48,683 bases of DNA from PVC group bacterium (GTDB lineage: Bacteria; Verrucomicrobiota; Verrucomicrobiia; Chthoniobacterales; SZAS-18), in the NCBI GenBank assembly GCA_903642295.1, contig CAHJWO010000003.1:1-48683 (forward strand), written 5' to 3'. Each line of letters opens with the position of its first letter. Position 1 is the stretch's first letter. This document shows, in pieces, positions 16,830 through 25,605 of the stretch. A model generated the notes under the pieces. The model had not been told where the DNA came from. It did no database searches and worked only from the letters and a program-made list of their open reading frames with translations. The position numbers were made by a program, and so were the translations under genes.

Positions 16830-17774
16830 ATGGAACGCAGCGTCATCCGCAGCCTGATCGTCCGGGTCGAGGATTGCCAGCCCGGCGAACCACGCGAGGA
16901 TCTGCTCGCCGTCGAGGAACCGCTGGAAATCCAGCTTGGCTACGAGCGAAAGGGCTGGCGGGTCCATAAAAGCGTGTCGATCACCATGCGCACGCCCGGC
17001 TCGGACCGGGAACTCGCCGCCGGTTTTCTTTTCACCGAGGGCATCCTGACCGACGCCACCGAGATCGAGAACATCCGCGTTTCGGACGACGACGAGAACG
17101 TGGTCCGCGTGGAACTACGCGCGGGGGTGGCGGTGGATTTGCGCCGGTTGGAACGGCATTTCTACACGGCATCGAGTTGCGGCGTGTGCGGCAAGGCCTC
17201 CATCGCCGCGTTGAACCTCAACGGACGACAGCCGCGCCCCGCCCCCGGACCGGTGTTCGATGCCGCCGTCATTCACGGTCTGCCGGATGCCCTGCGCGCG
17301 ACGCAGGCCGTTTTCGACCAGACTGGTGGCCTCCATGCCGCCGCGCTTTTTGATGCGGTGGGTCGTCTCGATGGTTTGCGCGAGGATGTGGGCCGTCACA
17401 ACGCCGTGGATAAGGTGATCGGCGCGCAGCTTCTCGCGGGGAAGTCACTGCCGCTCAGCGAACGCGGGCTGTTCGTCAGTGGACGCGCCAGTTTCGAGCT
17501 GGTGCAAAAGGCGCTCGCCGCCGGGCTGCCGCTGCTGGCCGCCGTCGGCGCGCCGTCGAGCCTCGCGGTGGAACTGGCGCAAACCCACAGGATGACCCTG
17601 CTCGGGTTCGTGCGGAACGGGCGTTTTAACATCTACGCCGGTGAGCAACGCTTGAAGGAAGTGGGAACGCGGCACGCGGAAAGCGGAAATTCAGAGGAAA
17701 ATGAATCTCACATGCCACGTCTGCACGATTCCGTTCTCTCTGTGACGGGCAAGCTTTTGACCGTCGATTTCTGA
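16830..17774 (+). CDS. fdhD: Formate dehydrogenase accessory sulfurtransferase FdhD
   Basis: Transfers sulfur from IscS to the molybdenum bis-MGD cofactor, needed to activate formate dehydrogenases. The CxxC pair that carries the sulfur is Cys117 and Cys120 in TASSCGVCGKAS. Other family runs are REDLLAVEEPLEIQL, LAAGFLFTEGI, DVGRHNAVDKVIG, LFVSGRASFELVQKAL and FNIYAGEQRL. The family normally ends about there. The last 39 residues start in a five-unit heptamer block (17657-17691) and are probably a repeat-driven extension. The ATG at 16830 (MERSVIRS) is used, since the longer frame is translated heptamer array. The target enzyme is the next gene. Confidence 0.93.
   Translation: MERSVIRSLIVRVEDCQPGEPREDLLAVEEPLEIQLGYERKGWRVHKSVSITMRTPGSDRELAAGFLFTEGILTDATEIENIRVSDDDENVVRVELRAGVAVDLRRLERHFYTASSCGVCGKASIAALNLNGRQPRPAPGPVFDAAVIHGLPDALRATQAVFDQTGGLHAAALFDAVGRLDGLREDVGRHNAVDKVIGAQLLAGKSLPLSERGLFVSGRASFELVQKALAAGLPLLAAVGAPSSLAVELAQTHRMTLLGFVRNGRFNIYAGEQRLKEVGTRHAESGNSEENESHMPRLHDSVLSVTGKLLTVDF
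17657..17691. repeat. Five-unit heptamer block in the fdhD 3' end
   Basis: Units ggaagtg, ggaacgc, ggcacgc, ggaaagc and ggaaatt, 35 bp, lie at the point where conserved FdhD sequence stops. This is the forward orientation of the GGAAGTN family also seen after ispF. Confidence 0.7.
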
Positions 17775-17867
17775 TTTTTCTCAACTTCCCGGAACGCTGT
17801 GGAGGAAGGTCCTCCGGCTCGTGATACTCGCTCAGGATGACAGACTTAAAAAAATCCACAGTTCCCC
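17775..17867. other. fdhD-fdhF spacer with a TCATCCTGAGC-type repeat
   Basis: At 17812-17846 the spacer contains tccggctcgtgatactcgctcaggatgacag, the inverted form of the repeat at 3473-3500 and related to copies at 37693-37739 and 37815-37866. No terminator is evident, so fdhD and the oxidoreductase gene could still be cotranscribed. Confidence 0.5.
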
Positions 17868-20411
17868 ATGGATAAGCACACCACCCATGCGCCTGATCCG
17901 GCCCGCGACATTGATCCGGCTCATGAGCAGAACCTCGACACCGTCGCGCAGAAACCCACGCACATCGGCACGGGCGTCAAGCAGTCCGAACCAGTCGCCG
18001 CGGCTGACCTCGTGGACGTGCCGGGGGCGGAGTCAGTCGAGGAGACGGAAGGCGCACGCATCGGCCACATTCACAAGGTGGCCGCCGGCTTGCCTGCCGT
18101 GTACCAGAGCGCGCGTTTTACGATCCGCGAGATGGGGCTGGCGCGCGGCCTCAAGACCTGGCTGGAGGTGAACAAGAAGGGAGGGTTCGATTGTCAAAGT
18201 TGCGCCTGGCCCAGCCCGGACGAGGGACGCCACATCTTCGAATTCTGCGAGAATGGCGTCAAGGCTGTGGCCGACGAGGCGACAAAGCATTCCATCGCGG
18301 GCGATTTCTTCTCCAAGTATTCCATCCGGGATTTACAAGGCAAGAGCGACCTGTGGCTCGGCCAGCAGGGAAGGCTGACCAAGCCGATGGTCAAGCGCGC
18401 GGGCGCGACGCACTACGCGGAAATCACCTGGGACGACGCCTTCCGATTGATGGCGGACGAACTCAACGCCTTGCCATCGCCGGACGCCGCCGCGTTCTAC
18501 ACCAGCGGGCGCACCAGCAACGAGGCCGCGTTTCTCTACCAGCTTTTCGTGCGGCAGTTCGGCACCAACAACCTGCCGGATTGCTCCAACATGTGCCACG
18601 AATCCAGTGGAGCGGCGCTCAACGAGACCATCGGCATCGGCAAGGGTTGCGTGACGCTCGACGATTTCAACCACACCGATTGCGTGTTCATCATCGGCCA
18701 GAATCCGGGCACGAACCACCCGCGCATGATGACCAGCCTGGAGCACGCCAAACGGCACGGCGCGACGATCATCTCCGCCAATCCACTGCCTGAAACCGGC
18801 CTGATGCGCGTGGTCAACCCCAACCCGCAGGAGTACAGCAATCCGCTGGCTTTTCCCGTGGACATGCTGCGTAACAAGGGCGTGGCGCTCACGGACATCT
18901 GGCTGCCCGTGCGGATCAACGGCGACCTGGCCATGCTCAAGGGGATCTTGAAAGAAATGCTGGCCGAGGAGGACAAGGCTCCCGGCACTGTGTTCGACCT
19001 CGCTTTCATCCGCGATTACACCGTGGAGTCGGAGGGGGTGATCGCCGATTTGCGCATCACCGAATGGGACGACATCCTGCGGAGCAGCGGCCTGACGCGC
19101 GAACAAATCCGCGCCGCCGCCGAGGCCATCATGCGCTCCAAGAGCATGATCGTCTGCTGGGCAATGGGCCTGACGCAACAGAAGAACGCGGTCGCCACCA
19201 TCCAGTACGCGATGAACCTGATGTTGTTCGGCGGACACATCGGACGGCTCGGCGCGGGACCCTGCCCGGTGCGGGGTCACTCGAACGTGCAGGGCGACCG
19301 GACGATGGGCATCTGGGAGCGGATGAACGACGGGTTCATGGACAAGCTCGGCAAGGTGTTTGCGTTCGAGCCGCCGAAACCGCACGGTGTCGATGCGGTC
19401 GAGTGCGTCAAGGGGATGCACCGGGGCGAAATCCGGTTTTTCCTCGGGATGGGCGGCAATTTCCTGAGCGCGATGTCGGATACCAACTACACGGCGGCGG
19501 CGCTGCAAAAATGCCGTCTGACCGCGCACGCCTCGATCAAGCTCAACCGCGCGCACCTCATCACGGGCGAGATCGCGCTGATCCTGCCGTGTTTGGGTCG
19601 CTCCGAAAAGGATTACCAGAAGAGCGGCCTCCAGTTCGTGACGGTGGAGGATTCGATGGGCATCGTCAATTCCTCGCGCGGCAGCCTGGAGCCGCACAAT
19701 CGTCATCAGAAGAGTGAGGTGGCGGTCGTTTGCGGGCTGGCCCGCGCGACGCTCGGCAGCCGCACCAAGACCGATTGGCAGGCGTTCGAGGACGATTACG
19801 ACCTGATCCGCGATGGGATCGAAGCGGTCATCCCCGGGTTTGAGAATTTCAACGAGCGCATCCGCCGCAACGTTTTCTATTTGCCCAACGACGCGCGCGA
19901 CCACCGTAAGTTCAACAACGGCATCGGCAAGGCGAAGTTCATCACCGCACCCATCGACCATCCGAAATTGGAGCAGGGACAGTACGTGATGATGAGCATC
20001 CGAAGCCACGATCAATTCAACACGCATATCTACGGGTTGGACGACCGCTACCGCGGCATCTACAACGGTCGCCGGGTGATCTTCATGCATCCCGACGACG
20101 TGAGGGGGGCTGGTTTGCAGCAGGGCCAGCTCGTGGATCTCACCAGCCATTACGAGGGCGAGAAGCGGCAGGCGCGGCACTTTATGGTGACGCCCTACGA
20201 CATTCCGCGCGGCTGCGCGGCGACGTACTATCCGGAGACCAACGTCCTGGTGCCGATCAACAGCACGGCGGATCGTTCCAACACGCCGACTTCTAAATTC
20301 ATTGTTATCACGGTCGCGCCGTCGCCCGACGCCGATAAAGCAGTGAACCGGATCATCAGCGGCGCGCGGGAGAACACCACCCATGAACCGGCTGCCCTGA
20401 CGGCGAAATAG
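17868..20411 (+). CDS. FdhF/YdeP-family molybdopterin oxidoreductase (formate dehydrogenase alpha-like)
   Basis: Large cytoplasmic Mo/W bis-MGD enzyme of 847 residues. The N-terminal iron-sulfur site uses Cys109 and Cys112 (FDCQSCAWP) plus Cys127. The likely Mo ligand is Cys243, followed by His244 (NMCHESSG), where E. coli FdhF has selenocysteine-His. Cofactor-binding runs include FIIGQNPGTNHPRM, GRLGAGPCPVRGHSNVQGDRTMGIWE and the C-terminal YYPETNVLVPINSTADRSNTPTSK. The family includes E. coli YdeP and formate dehydrogenases of methylotrophs. The first 70 residues are variable. Neighbours (FdhD, oxalate/formate-type transporter, MobA) favour formate as substrate. No beta or gamma subunit is adjacent, so the electron acceptor is unknown. 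Confidence 0.9.
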   Translation: MDKHTTHAPDPARDIDPAHEQNLDTVAQKPTHIGTGVKQSEPVAAADLVDVPGAESVEETEGARIGHIHKVAAGLPAVYQSARFTIREMGLARGLKTWLEVNKKGGFDCQSCAWPSPDEGRHIFEFCENGVKAVADEATKHSIAGDFFSKYSIRDLQGKSDLWLGQQGRLTKPMVKRAGATHYAEITWDDAFRLMADELNALPSPDAAAFYTSGRTSNEAAFLYQLFVRQFGTNNLPDCSNMCHESSGAALNETIGIGKGCVTLDDFNHTDCVFIIGQNPGTNHPRMMTSLEHAKRHGATIISANPLPETGLMRVVNPNPQEYSNPLAFPVDMLRNKGVALTDIWLPVRINGDLAMLKGILKEMLAEEDKAPGTVFDLAFIRDYTVESEGVIADLRITEWDDILRSSGLTREQIRAAAEAIMRSKSMIVCWAMGLTQQKNAVATIQYAMNLMLFGGHIGRLGAGPCPVRGHSNVQGDRTMGIWERMNDGFMDKLGKVFAFEPPKPHGVDAVECVKGMHRGEIRFFLGMGGNFLSAMSDTNYTAAALQKCRLTAHASIKLNRAHLITGEIALILPCLGRSEKDYQKSGLQFVTVEDSMGIVNSSRGSLEPHNRHQKSEVAVVCGLARATLGSRTKTDWQAFEDDYDLIRDGIEAVIPGFENFNERIRRNVFYLPNDARDHRKFNNGIGKAKFITAPIDHPKLEQGQYVMMSIRSHDQFNTHIYGLDDRYRGIYNGRRVIFMHPDDVRGAGLQQGQLVDLTSHYEGEKRQARHFMVTPYDIPRGCAATYYPETNVLVPINSTADRSNTPTSKFIVITVAPSPDADKAVNRIISGARENTTHEPAALTAK

Positions 20412-20501
20412 CCGTCGGCTCCTCATTGCATGTCGCTTTTTCCACCCGAGATTTTCACCTCCCAGTCTCCCCAATTCAGTTCCCCTTAGAACCTGCCCCC
20501 C

Positions 20502-21854
20502 ATGTCGTTTTTGGATCGTGAGTCCATCGTGGCCAAACCCGGCTACTCCCGCTGGATGTTTCCACCCGCTGCCATTGCCGTACAAATGTGTATCGGCCAG
20601 GTTTACTCGTTCAGCGTCTTCAGCAAGCCGCTGACGCAACTGATCGGCAAAACAGAATCCATCAAAGGGCAGGATTGGACCATTCCACAGGTGGGCTGGA
20701 TTTATTCCCTGGCGCTCATCCTGCTCGGATTGTCCGCCGCCATTTTCGGAAAATGGGTCGAACGCAGCGGGCCGCGCAAGACGATGGTTGCCAGCGCGCT
20801 CTGTTTTTGCGGCGGATTATGGATCTCGGCAATCGGCGTGGCGTACCACCAGCTATGGCTGCTCTACCTTGGCTACGGACTGGTCGGCGGCATCGGGCTG
20901 GGCCTCGGCTACATTGCGCCCGTGTCCACGCTGATCAAGTGGTTCCCCGACCGCCCCGGCATGGCGACCGGGTTTGCGATCATGGGATTCGGCAGCGGCG
21001 CGTTGATCGGCGGACCGCTGGCCAACCTATTGATGAGCCACTTCAAGCACGGCGGCTCGGCGGGAGTGGGCGAGGCGCTGCTGTGCATGGGGGCGATTTA
21101 TATCGTGCTCATGCTGTTCGGGGCGCTGATTGCCCGGGTACCCGCCCCGGACTGGAAACCGGAAGGCTGGACCCCGCCTGCCACGAGCACCAACACCATG
21201 ATCACCAGCGGCAGCGTGTCCGCCGACCAAGCAATCAAGACGCCGCAATTCTGGCTGCTGTGGCTCGTGTTGTGCATGAATGTATCGGCGGGGATCGGCA
21301 TTCTCGGTCAGGCATCGTTGATGACGCAGGACATGTTCGGAGTCACCGCGGCGGTGGGCACCGGGTTCGTCGGGTTGTTATCGATCTTCAACATGGGTGG
21401 GCGATTCCTCTGGTCGTCCACGTCCGATCTTACGGGCCGCAAGGGCGTTTACCTGATCTACTTCCTGCTCGGAATCGGGCTGTATCTGACGATCCCGTAC
21501 GCGCAACGCACGGGCAGCCAGGTTCTTTTCGTGGCGGTGTGCTGCGTCATCATCTCGATGTACGGGGGCGGTTTTGCGACGATTCCAGCGTATCTGCGCG
21601 ACATGTTCGGCACCTATCAGGTGGGCGCGATTCACGGGCGGCTGATCACGGCCTGGTCGCTGGCAGCGGTCATCGGGCCACAGACGCTGAACAATATTTC
21701 CGTTTACAACAAGGAGCATGGCGTGCCGAAAGCCGAGGCGTACAACTCGGTGATGTACATCTGCGTCGGCCTATTGCTGGTTGGCTGCCTTGCAAATCTG
21801 CTGGTCCGGCCCGTGAACCCGAAGCACTACGTTGCCGATCCGGCCAAAGGTTGA
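20502..21854 (+). CDS. OFA-family MFS transporter (oxalate/formate antiporter-like)
   Basis: Inner-membrane carrier of 450 residues with about 12 membrane segments. Family marks are IGQVYSFSVFSKPL in segment 1, IYSLALILLGLSAAIFGKWVERSGPRK (motif A-like loop 2-3), GGIGLGLGYIAPVSTLIKWFPDRPGMATG in segments 4-5, and WSSTSDLTGRKGVY with IPAYLRDMFGTYQVGAIHGRLITAW in the second half. OFA members exchange oxalate, formate and other small carboxylates. The location 90 bp after the FdhF-like gene suggests it brings in formate or a formate-yielding anion. The ATG follows CTGCCCCCC, with no Shine-Dalgarno sequence. Confidence 0.92.
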   Translation: MSFLDRESIVAKPGYSRWMFPPAAIAVQMCIGQVYSFSVFSKPLTQLIGKTESIKGQDWTIPQVGWIYSLALILLGLSAAIFGKWVERSGPRKTMVASALCFCGGLWISAIGVAYHQLWLLYLGYGLVGGIGLGLGYIAPVSTLIKWFPDRPGMATGFAIMGFGSGALIGGPLANLLMSHFKHGGSAGVGEALLCMGAIYIVLMLFGALIARVPAPDWKPEGWTPPATSTNTMITSGSVSADQAIKTPQFWLLWLVLCMNVSAGIGILGQASLMTQDMFGVTAAVGTGFVGLLSIFNMGGRFLWSSTSDLTGRKGVYLIYFLLGIGLYLTIPYAQRTGSQVLFVAVCCVIISMYGGGFATIPAYLRDMFGTYQVGAIHGRLITAWSLAAVIGPQTLNNISVYNKEHGVPKAEAYNSVMYICVGLLLVGCLANLLVRPVNPKHYVADPAKG

Positions 21855-21895
21855 ACGGCACGAGTTTAGAGCAAACCCCCTGACAAATTTCCTTT

Positions 21896-22126
21896 ATGAA
21901 CCCCCGCATCCTTCTCTACTGGCTGGTTATCAGTCTGCCCCTTTGCTGGGGTGTCGCCCAATCCATCAATTCGGCGCTGCCTCTCTTTGGAATGAAGTCG
22001 GTGTACATCCCCGGTTTCACCGTCCCACCCCCGGCTCCGGCGAAACCTGCGGCGGCACCCACTGGTAAGGCAGAGCCGGTGCCAGCCAACCCCGTCCCGG
22101 CCCCTGCGCCGACCGCGACCCCGTAA
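21896..22126 (+). CDS. Probable MFS transporter small subunit
   Basis: A 76-residue membrane protein with one clear hydrophobic helix near the N-terminus: MNPRILLYWLVISLPLCWGVAQS is the whole recognisable part. Small proteins of the form LLxWLxVxxPLxWGVxxT are found directly after OFA-type MFS genes and are annotated as MFS transporter small subunits. The position here, 41 bp after the transporter, fits. The C-terminal half is Pro/Ala-rich and probably outside the membrane. How the small subunit helps the carrier is not known. Confidence 0.65.
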   Translation: MNPRILLYWLVISLPLCWGVAQSINSALPLFGMKSVYIPGFTVPPPAPAKPAAAPTGKAEPVPANPVPAPAPTATP

Positions 22127-22147
22127 TGTCCGGCGTGAGGAGTGGCG

Positions 22148-22729
22148 TTATCCGGCATCCTCCGGCGTATTCCAATTGGAAAACAATTCGCGCTCATCCG
22201 GGTTCCTCAGAATCCAGTCTTGCACCTGATCGGCAGCCACACTTTCGAGCACAAACCCTTGCAGTGAATAGTCAGCCCCGGCCAGCCTATCCCTAGCCCG
22301 GGTCAAGCACTCTAGCGGATAGACCGCCGCGAGCGGTTCGTAGAAGCAGCGGGTGCTTTCATCGATGCGTGGCACGACGCCGCAGCCCGCACGGCTGGCC
22401 CGGATCAGTTGCCACAAGAATGCCGTTGTCATCTTGGGCAGATCGATGGCCAACACCAGAAGGAGTGGCGATGTCATCGCTGTGAGCGCCGCCGTGATGC
22501 CGCCCAGTGGACCCCGGCCGGGAAACTCGTCCGCGAGGAGCGGAACATCGGCCGGAAACCCTTCCCGCCGGGGACCGGAAATGAACAACTCCGCCGGGGC
22601 CAGTTCGCGCAGGATGCCGAGTTGCCGCTCCCAGAGACGCTGTCCATCCGGCAGCAGCAGGGTGGCCTTGTCACGGCCCATGCGTCGGCTCTGTCCACCG
22701 GCCAACAGCACGGCGGCAAAGGGCGTCAT
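22148..22729 (-). CDS. mobA: Molybdenum cofactor guanylyltransferase
   Basis: Attaches GMP to molybdopterin to make the MGD form of the cofactor used by the FdhF-like enzyme. The 193-residue protein opens MTPFAAVLLAGGQSRRMGRDKATLLL, the classical MobA nucleotide-binding motif. ADEFPGRGPLGGITAAL and VLAIDLPKM supply the guanine and metal sites. The ATG at 22729 overlaps the lgt stop (ATGA, 4 bp); a longer frame running back inside lgt is a shadow. It converges with the small-subunit gene 21 bp away. With fdhD and the MOSC gene this completes a Mo-enzyme maturation set. Confidence 0.93.
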   Translation of the reverse strand: MTPFAAVLLAGGQSRRMGRDKATLLLPDGQRLWERQLGILRELAPAELFISGPRREGFPADVPLLADEFPGRGPLGGITAALTAMTSPLLLVLAIDLPKMTTAFLWQLIRASRAGCGVVPRIDESTRCFYEPLAAVYPLECLTRARDRLAGADYSLQGFVLESVAADQVQDWILRNPDERELFSNWNTPEDAG

Positions 22730-23742
22730 GCCTGCGCCGGTTTGGTCGTGGCAGCACCCGGAGAGTCTGTCCGGCGGGGCCGCATCCCCGGCAACTGGTA
22801 GCGGCGCGTCACGAGTGAATAGGCGATGAACGCGCCGCCGATCAGGATCAAAAAGAGCGAGAGAAATTGCCCGCGCGTCAGGCCCCAGGTAAACGCAATG
22901 CCGATATCCGGTTCGCGGAACTGTTCGCCCACGATGCGCAACACCGCGTAGGCCACCATGAATACCCCCGTTAGCATCCCCACCGGCGCGCGCATCCGGG
23001 TGCGGATGATCCACAAAATCGTAAACAGCACCACCCCTTCCAATCCGGCCTCGTAAAGTTGCGAGGGATGCCGCAGGGGCAGGATTTGCTCCAGCCGCGC
23101 CAGGGCTGCCGGATCGTGTGCATACCCTCCGTCCACCAACCGACCCGCCGTTTCGGCATCGAGGCCGGGCGGCAATTCTCCGCCCGCGAGTTCCTTGGGA
23201 AAACGCATCGCCCACGGCGGCGGATTCAACGTGGCGACGACCCTGCCCCATAACTCGCCGTTGACGAAATTCGCCAGTCGACCGAAGAGCAAACCAATCG
23301 GCGCGACGACGACCAGATTATCGCCCACGCCCGGCCAACTGAGCCGTTGCCACCGGGCATAGACCCAGGTGAAAATCACGAGCCCCATGATGCCGCCGTG
23401 GCTGGCCATCCCGCCCTCCCAGAGTTTGAACGCCGTCACCGGATGCGCCCGCACGCCGTCCCATCCGTAGAACAAAATCCAGCCCAGCCGCCCGCCGAGC
23501 ATCACGCCGAAGATCGCGGCCAACGTGATGAAATCCAACACCTTCTCCGGCGGCAATTCGCCGTATCCTCGCTTCGCCAGCCAGTGGTACAGCAAGTATC
23601 CCACGACAAAGGCCATCACGTAAGCAAAGCCGTACCAGTGCAACCCGAAGTTGCCGTAGAAACGCACGATGTACGAACTCAGTTGGTGCGTGTAATACGC
23701 GAGCGGCAGGGTCGGCGATGCCGGAAGGAGGGCGAAGAGCAT
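22726..23742 (-). CDS. lgt: Prolipoprotein diacylglyceryl transferase
   Basis: Inner-membrane enzyme that moves a diacylglyceryl group from phosphatidylglycerol to the lipobox Cys of lipoproteins, the first step of lipoprotein maturation. The family signature GRLANFVNGELWGR and the active-site motif HPSQLYEA are present, with HWYGFAYVMAF near the N-terminus and seven or so membrane segments. A 60-residue insertion (PPPWAMRFPKELAGG to LARLEQILPLR) separates the two motifs; similar insertions occur in the family. The ATG at 23742 is used; an upstream GTG (23823) would add 27 residues. The stop overlaps mobA. Confidence 0.93.
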   Translation of the reverse strand: MLFALLPASPTLPLAYYTHQLSSYIVRFYGNFGLHWYGFAYVMAFVVGYLLYHWLAKRGYGELPPEKVLDFITLAAIFGVMLGGRLGWILFYGWDGVRAHPVTAFKLWEGGMASHGGIMGLVIFTWVYARWQRLSWPGVGDNLVVVAPIGLLFGRLANFVNGELWGRVVATLNPPPWAMRFPKELAGGELPPGLDAETAGRLVDGGYAHDPAALARLEQILPLRHPSQLYEAGLEGVVLFTILWIIRTRMRAPVGMLTGVFMVAYAVLRIVGEQFREPDIGIAFTWGLTRGQFLSLFLILIGGAFIAYSLVTRRYQLPGMRPRRTDSPGAATTKPAQA

Positions 23743-23905
23743 GAGGACGTTTTGACGGTCGAACACTGAAAGGGGCACTTCTCCCCGTGGCAAGCAAATT
23801 CGCGCCGGGGTCGCGGTGCTCACTTTGATTCTTGAGCTTCAAACCTTCTTTAAAGCGCGGTTCTTGAATCTTGAACCTTGTTCCCGCCCGTGTCTTGATG
23901 GTGGC

Positions 23906-25522
23906 GTGCCCGTTCCCGCCTCCGCCAGCCCTGCGCCTACCCCGACGACGATCCGCCGCGCCTTGACGACATGGGAGTGGCGGTTGCTCGCGCTGCTGCT
24001 GGCGTTGTTCTTCCTGCGATCATTTCCGTGGAGGCTCGACGAATACGATCAGGCGAAACAAGCCTTCACCTCGCTGGAAATGGTCAAGGCAGGCCAATGG
24101 TGGTTCCAGCACACGCCCGGTTGCCGGAGCGTGGCCACCAAGCCACCGCTGATCGGCTGGATTTCGGCGGCTCTTTATGGGCTGACCGGCAGTTGGGAAT
24201 GGGCGTGGCGGCTGCCGTCGCTACTGGGAGCGGGCGCGCTGATCGTGCTGCTCTGGCGTGAGGGCGAACGCCTGCTGCCCGGTTTCGGCGGGACGCTGGC
24301 GGCGGGCGCTTTCGGTTTTAATCTGCTGACGCCCCGGCTCGCACTGCTCGTCCGCACGGACATGCCGCTTTGTTTGTGGATCACGCTCCTGGGGCTGATT
24401 GTCACCCATCACGTCCGCGACGGCGGACGCCGTTGGACGCCGCGCGCCCGCTGGGCGGTGTTCGCGCTGCTGCTGGCCGCGATGATGACCAAGGGCCCCA
24501 TCGCCTACGCATTTCTGTTGCCCGGCATGATCGTGTGGTCGTTCGTCGTGGGTCGGCGCGGTGGACGCTGGCAGGACGCCTGGGGTGGCTGGTGGCACTG
24601 GACGCTGCCGATGCTCCCGTTTTGCGTCTGGCTGGAGCGCGGCATGGTAACGATGCCTGATTTCTACCAAACGGTCGTCGTCCGCGAGTTCCTGGGCCGG
24701 TTCACGGCAGGCGAGGCGGCGGTCCATCACACGGGGCCGGTCTGGTCATACTTTCTCGGGTTGCTCGGGCGCTGGGCACCCTGGAGCGTCCTGCTGTTGG
24801 CGGTGCGCTTCCGCGCCCGGCGGGTCTGGTGGTCGCTCTGCCGCGACAACGAGACCCTTTGGCTGATTTGCTGGGCTGCCGGTGGATTGGTCCTCATGTC
24901 GCTGATTCCCTCCAAGCGGATCGACCGAATTTATCCCGTCCTGCCGCCGCTGTGTCTCGTGCTCACGGTGTTGATCTCCCGTGCGCGGCGTGCGCCCGGG
25001 TTACCGCAAGGCACGCTTCCCTCGCCTTGGCCGCTTGACTGGGCGAAACTGGCCTTGGTCCTTGCCGTTTGCATTCCCTTTGTCGATGTCGTGAAAGGCA
25101 TCGGTGAGGTTTATATGCAGCGCGAAGACGCCCCTGCCCGCTTCGGCGCTCAGGTGCGCGAAAGGACCGCAGGCAAACAGGTTGAACTCGTCATCGGACA
25201 AAAAGAGGTGGCCGGCGATGAAGCGATGATCGTGTATCTGCGCCGCATCCGGTTCTTCCAACCTGGGGAGGCCGACAAGCTGGCGCGCGAAGGCAAGCTA
25301 GACGCCGTCGTCATCAATACCCACAGCCTGGATTACGCGCGCGGCTTGCTCGGCGCGTTTGATCCATCCAACCCGCGCCTGATCTCCGACGACAAGACAT
25401 CCCCCTGCCTGTTGCTCGCTCAACCCACGATCCTTCCGGCCTCCGCGGTTCCGGTCGCCTCGCCGACGCGGGCTCCGGCTACTCATCAAAAGGCCCGTCC
25501 ACCCTCGACCAAGATTCCATAA
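23906..25522 (+). CDS. ArnT-like glycosyltransferase (GT39/GT83 superfamily)
   Basis: Integral membrane protein of about 538 residues with roughly 10-12 hydrophobic segments, then a periplasmic C-terminal domain. The catalytic loop motif RLDEYDQAKQAFTSLEM (acidic pair) after the first helix and SVATKPPLIGWISAALYGL (KPPL) are those of ArnT and the PMT-type glycosyltransferases, which move a sugar from undecaprenyl phosphate to lipid A or proteins. The later SLIPSKRIDRIYPVLPPLCLVL run is also typical. The GTG at 23906 is proposed; GTG at 23816 would add 30 residues rich in repeat-like sequence. The acceptor is unknown. Confidence 0.82.
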   Translation: MPVPASASPAPTPTTIRRALTTWEWRLLALLLALFFLRSFPWRLDEYDQAKQAFTSLEMVKAGQWWFQHTPGCRSVATKPPLIGWISAALYGLTGSWEWAWRLPSLLGAGALIVLLWREGERLLPGFGGTLAAGAFGFNLLTPRLALLVRTDMPLCLWITLLGLIVTHHVRDGGRRWTPRARWAVFALLLAAMMTKGPIAYAFLLPGMIVWSFVVGRRGGRWQDAWGGWWHWTLPMLPFCVWLERGMVTMPDFYQTVVVREFLGRFTAGEAAVHHTGPVWSYFLGLLGRWAPWSVLLLAVRFRARRVWWSLCRDNETLWLICWAAGGLVLMSLIPSKRIDRIYPVLPPLCLVLTVLISRARRAPGLPQGTLPSPWPLDWAKLALVLAVCIPFVDVVKGIGEVYMQREDAPARFGAQVRERTAGKQVELVIGQKEVAGDEAMIVYLRRIRFFQPGEADKLAREGKLDAVVINTHSLDYARGLLGAFDPSNPRLISDDKTSPCLLLAQPTILPASAVPVASPTRAPATHQKARPPSTKIP

Positions 25523-25605
25523 ACCCTGTCGCGTCTCTCCTTCCCCTTCTCCACGTTTCTGCATACGGACCTCATAAATCTCCTCACACCTTCCGCTTTC
25601 ATTCT

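Noticed and set aside
17868-20411. Selenocysteine in the FdhF-like enzyme
   Set aside because: The position matching E. coli Sec140 is an ordinary Cys codon (residue 243), and the frame has no internal TGA.
18333-20639. A 768-residue minus-strand open frame
   Set aside because: It is antisense to the FdhF-like gene and has no recognisable domain.
22730-23251. N-terminal extension of MobA
   Set aside because: The frame is open back into lgt, but MTPFAAVLLAGGQSRRMG is the exact family start and the upstream part is a shadow of lgt.
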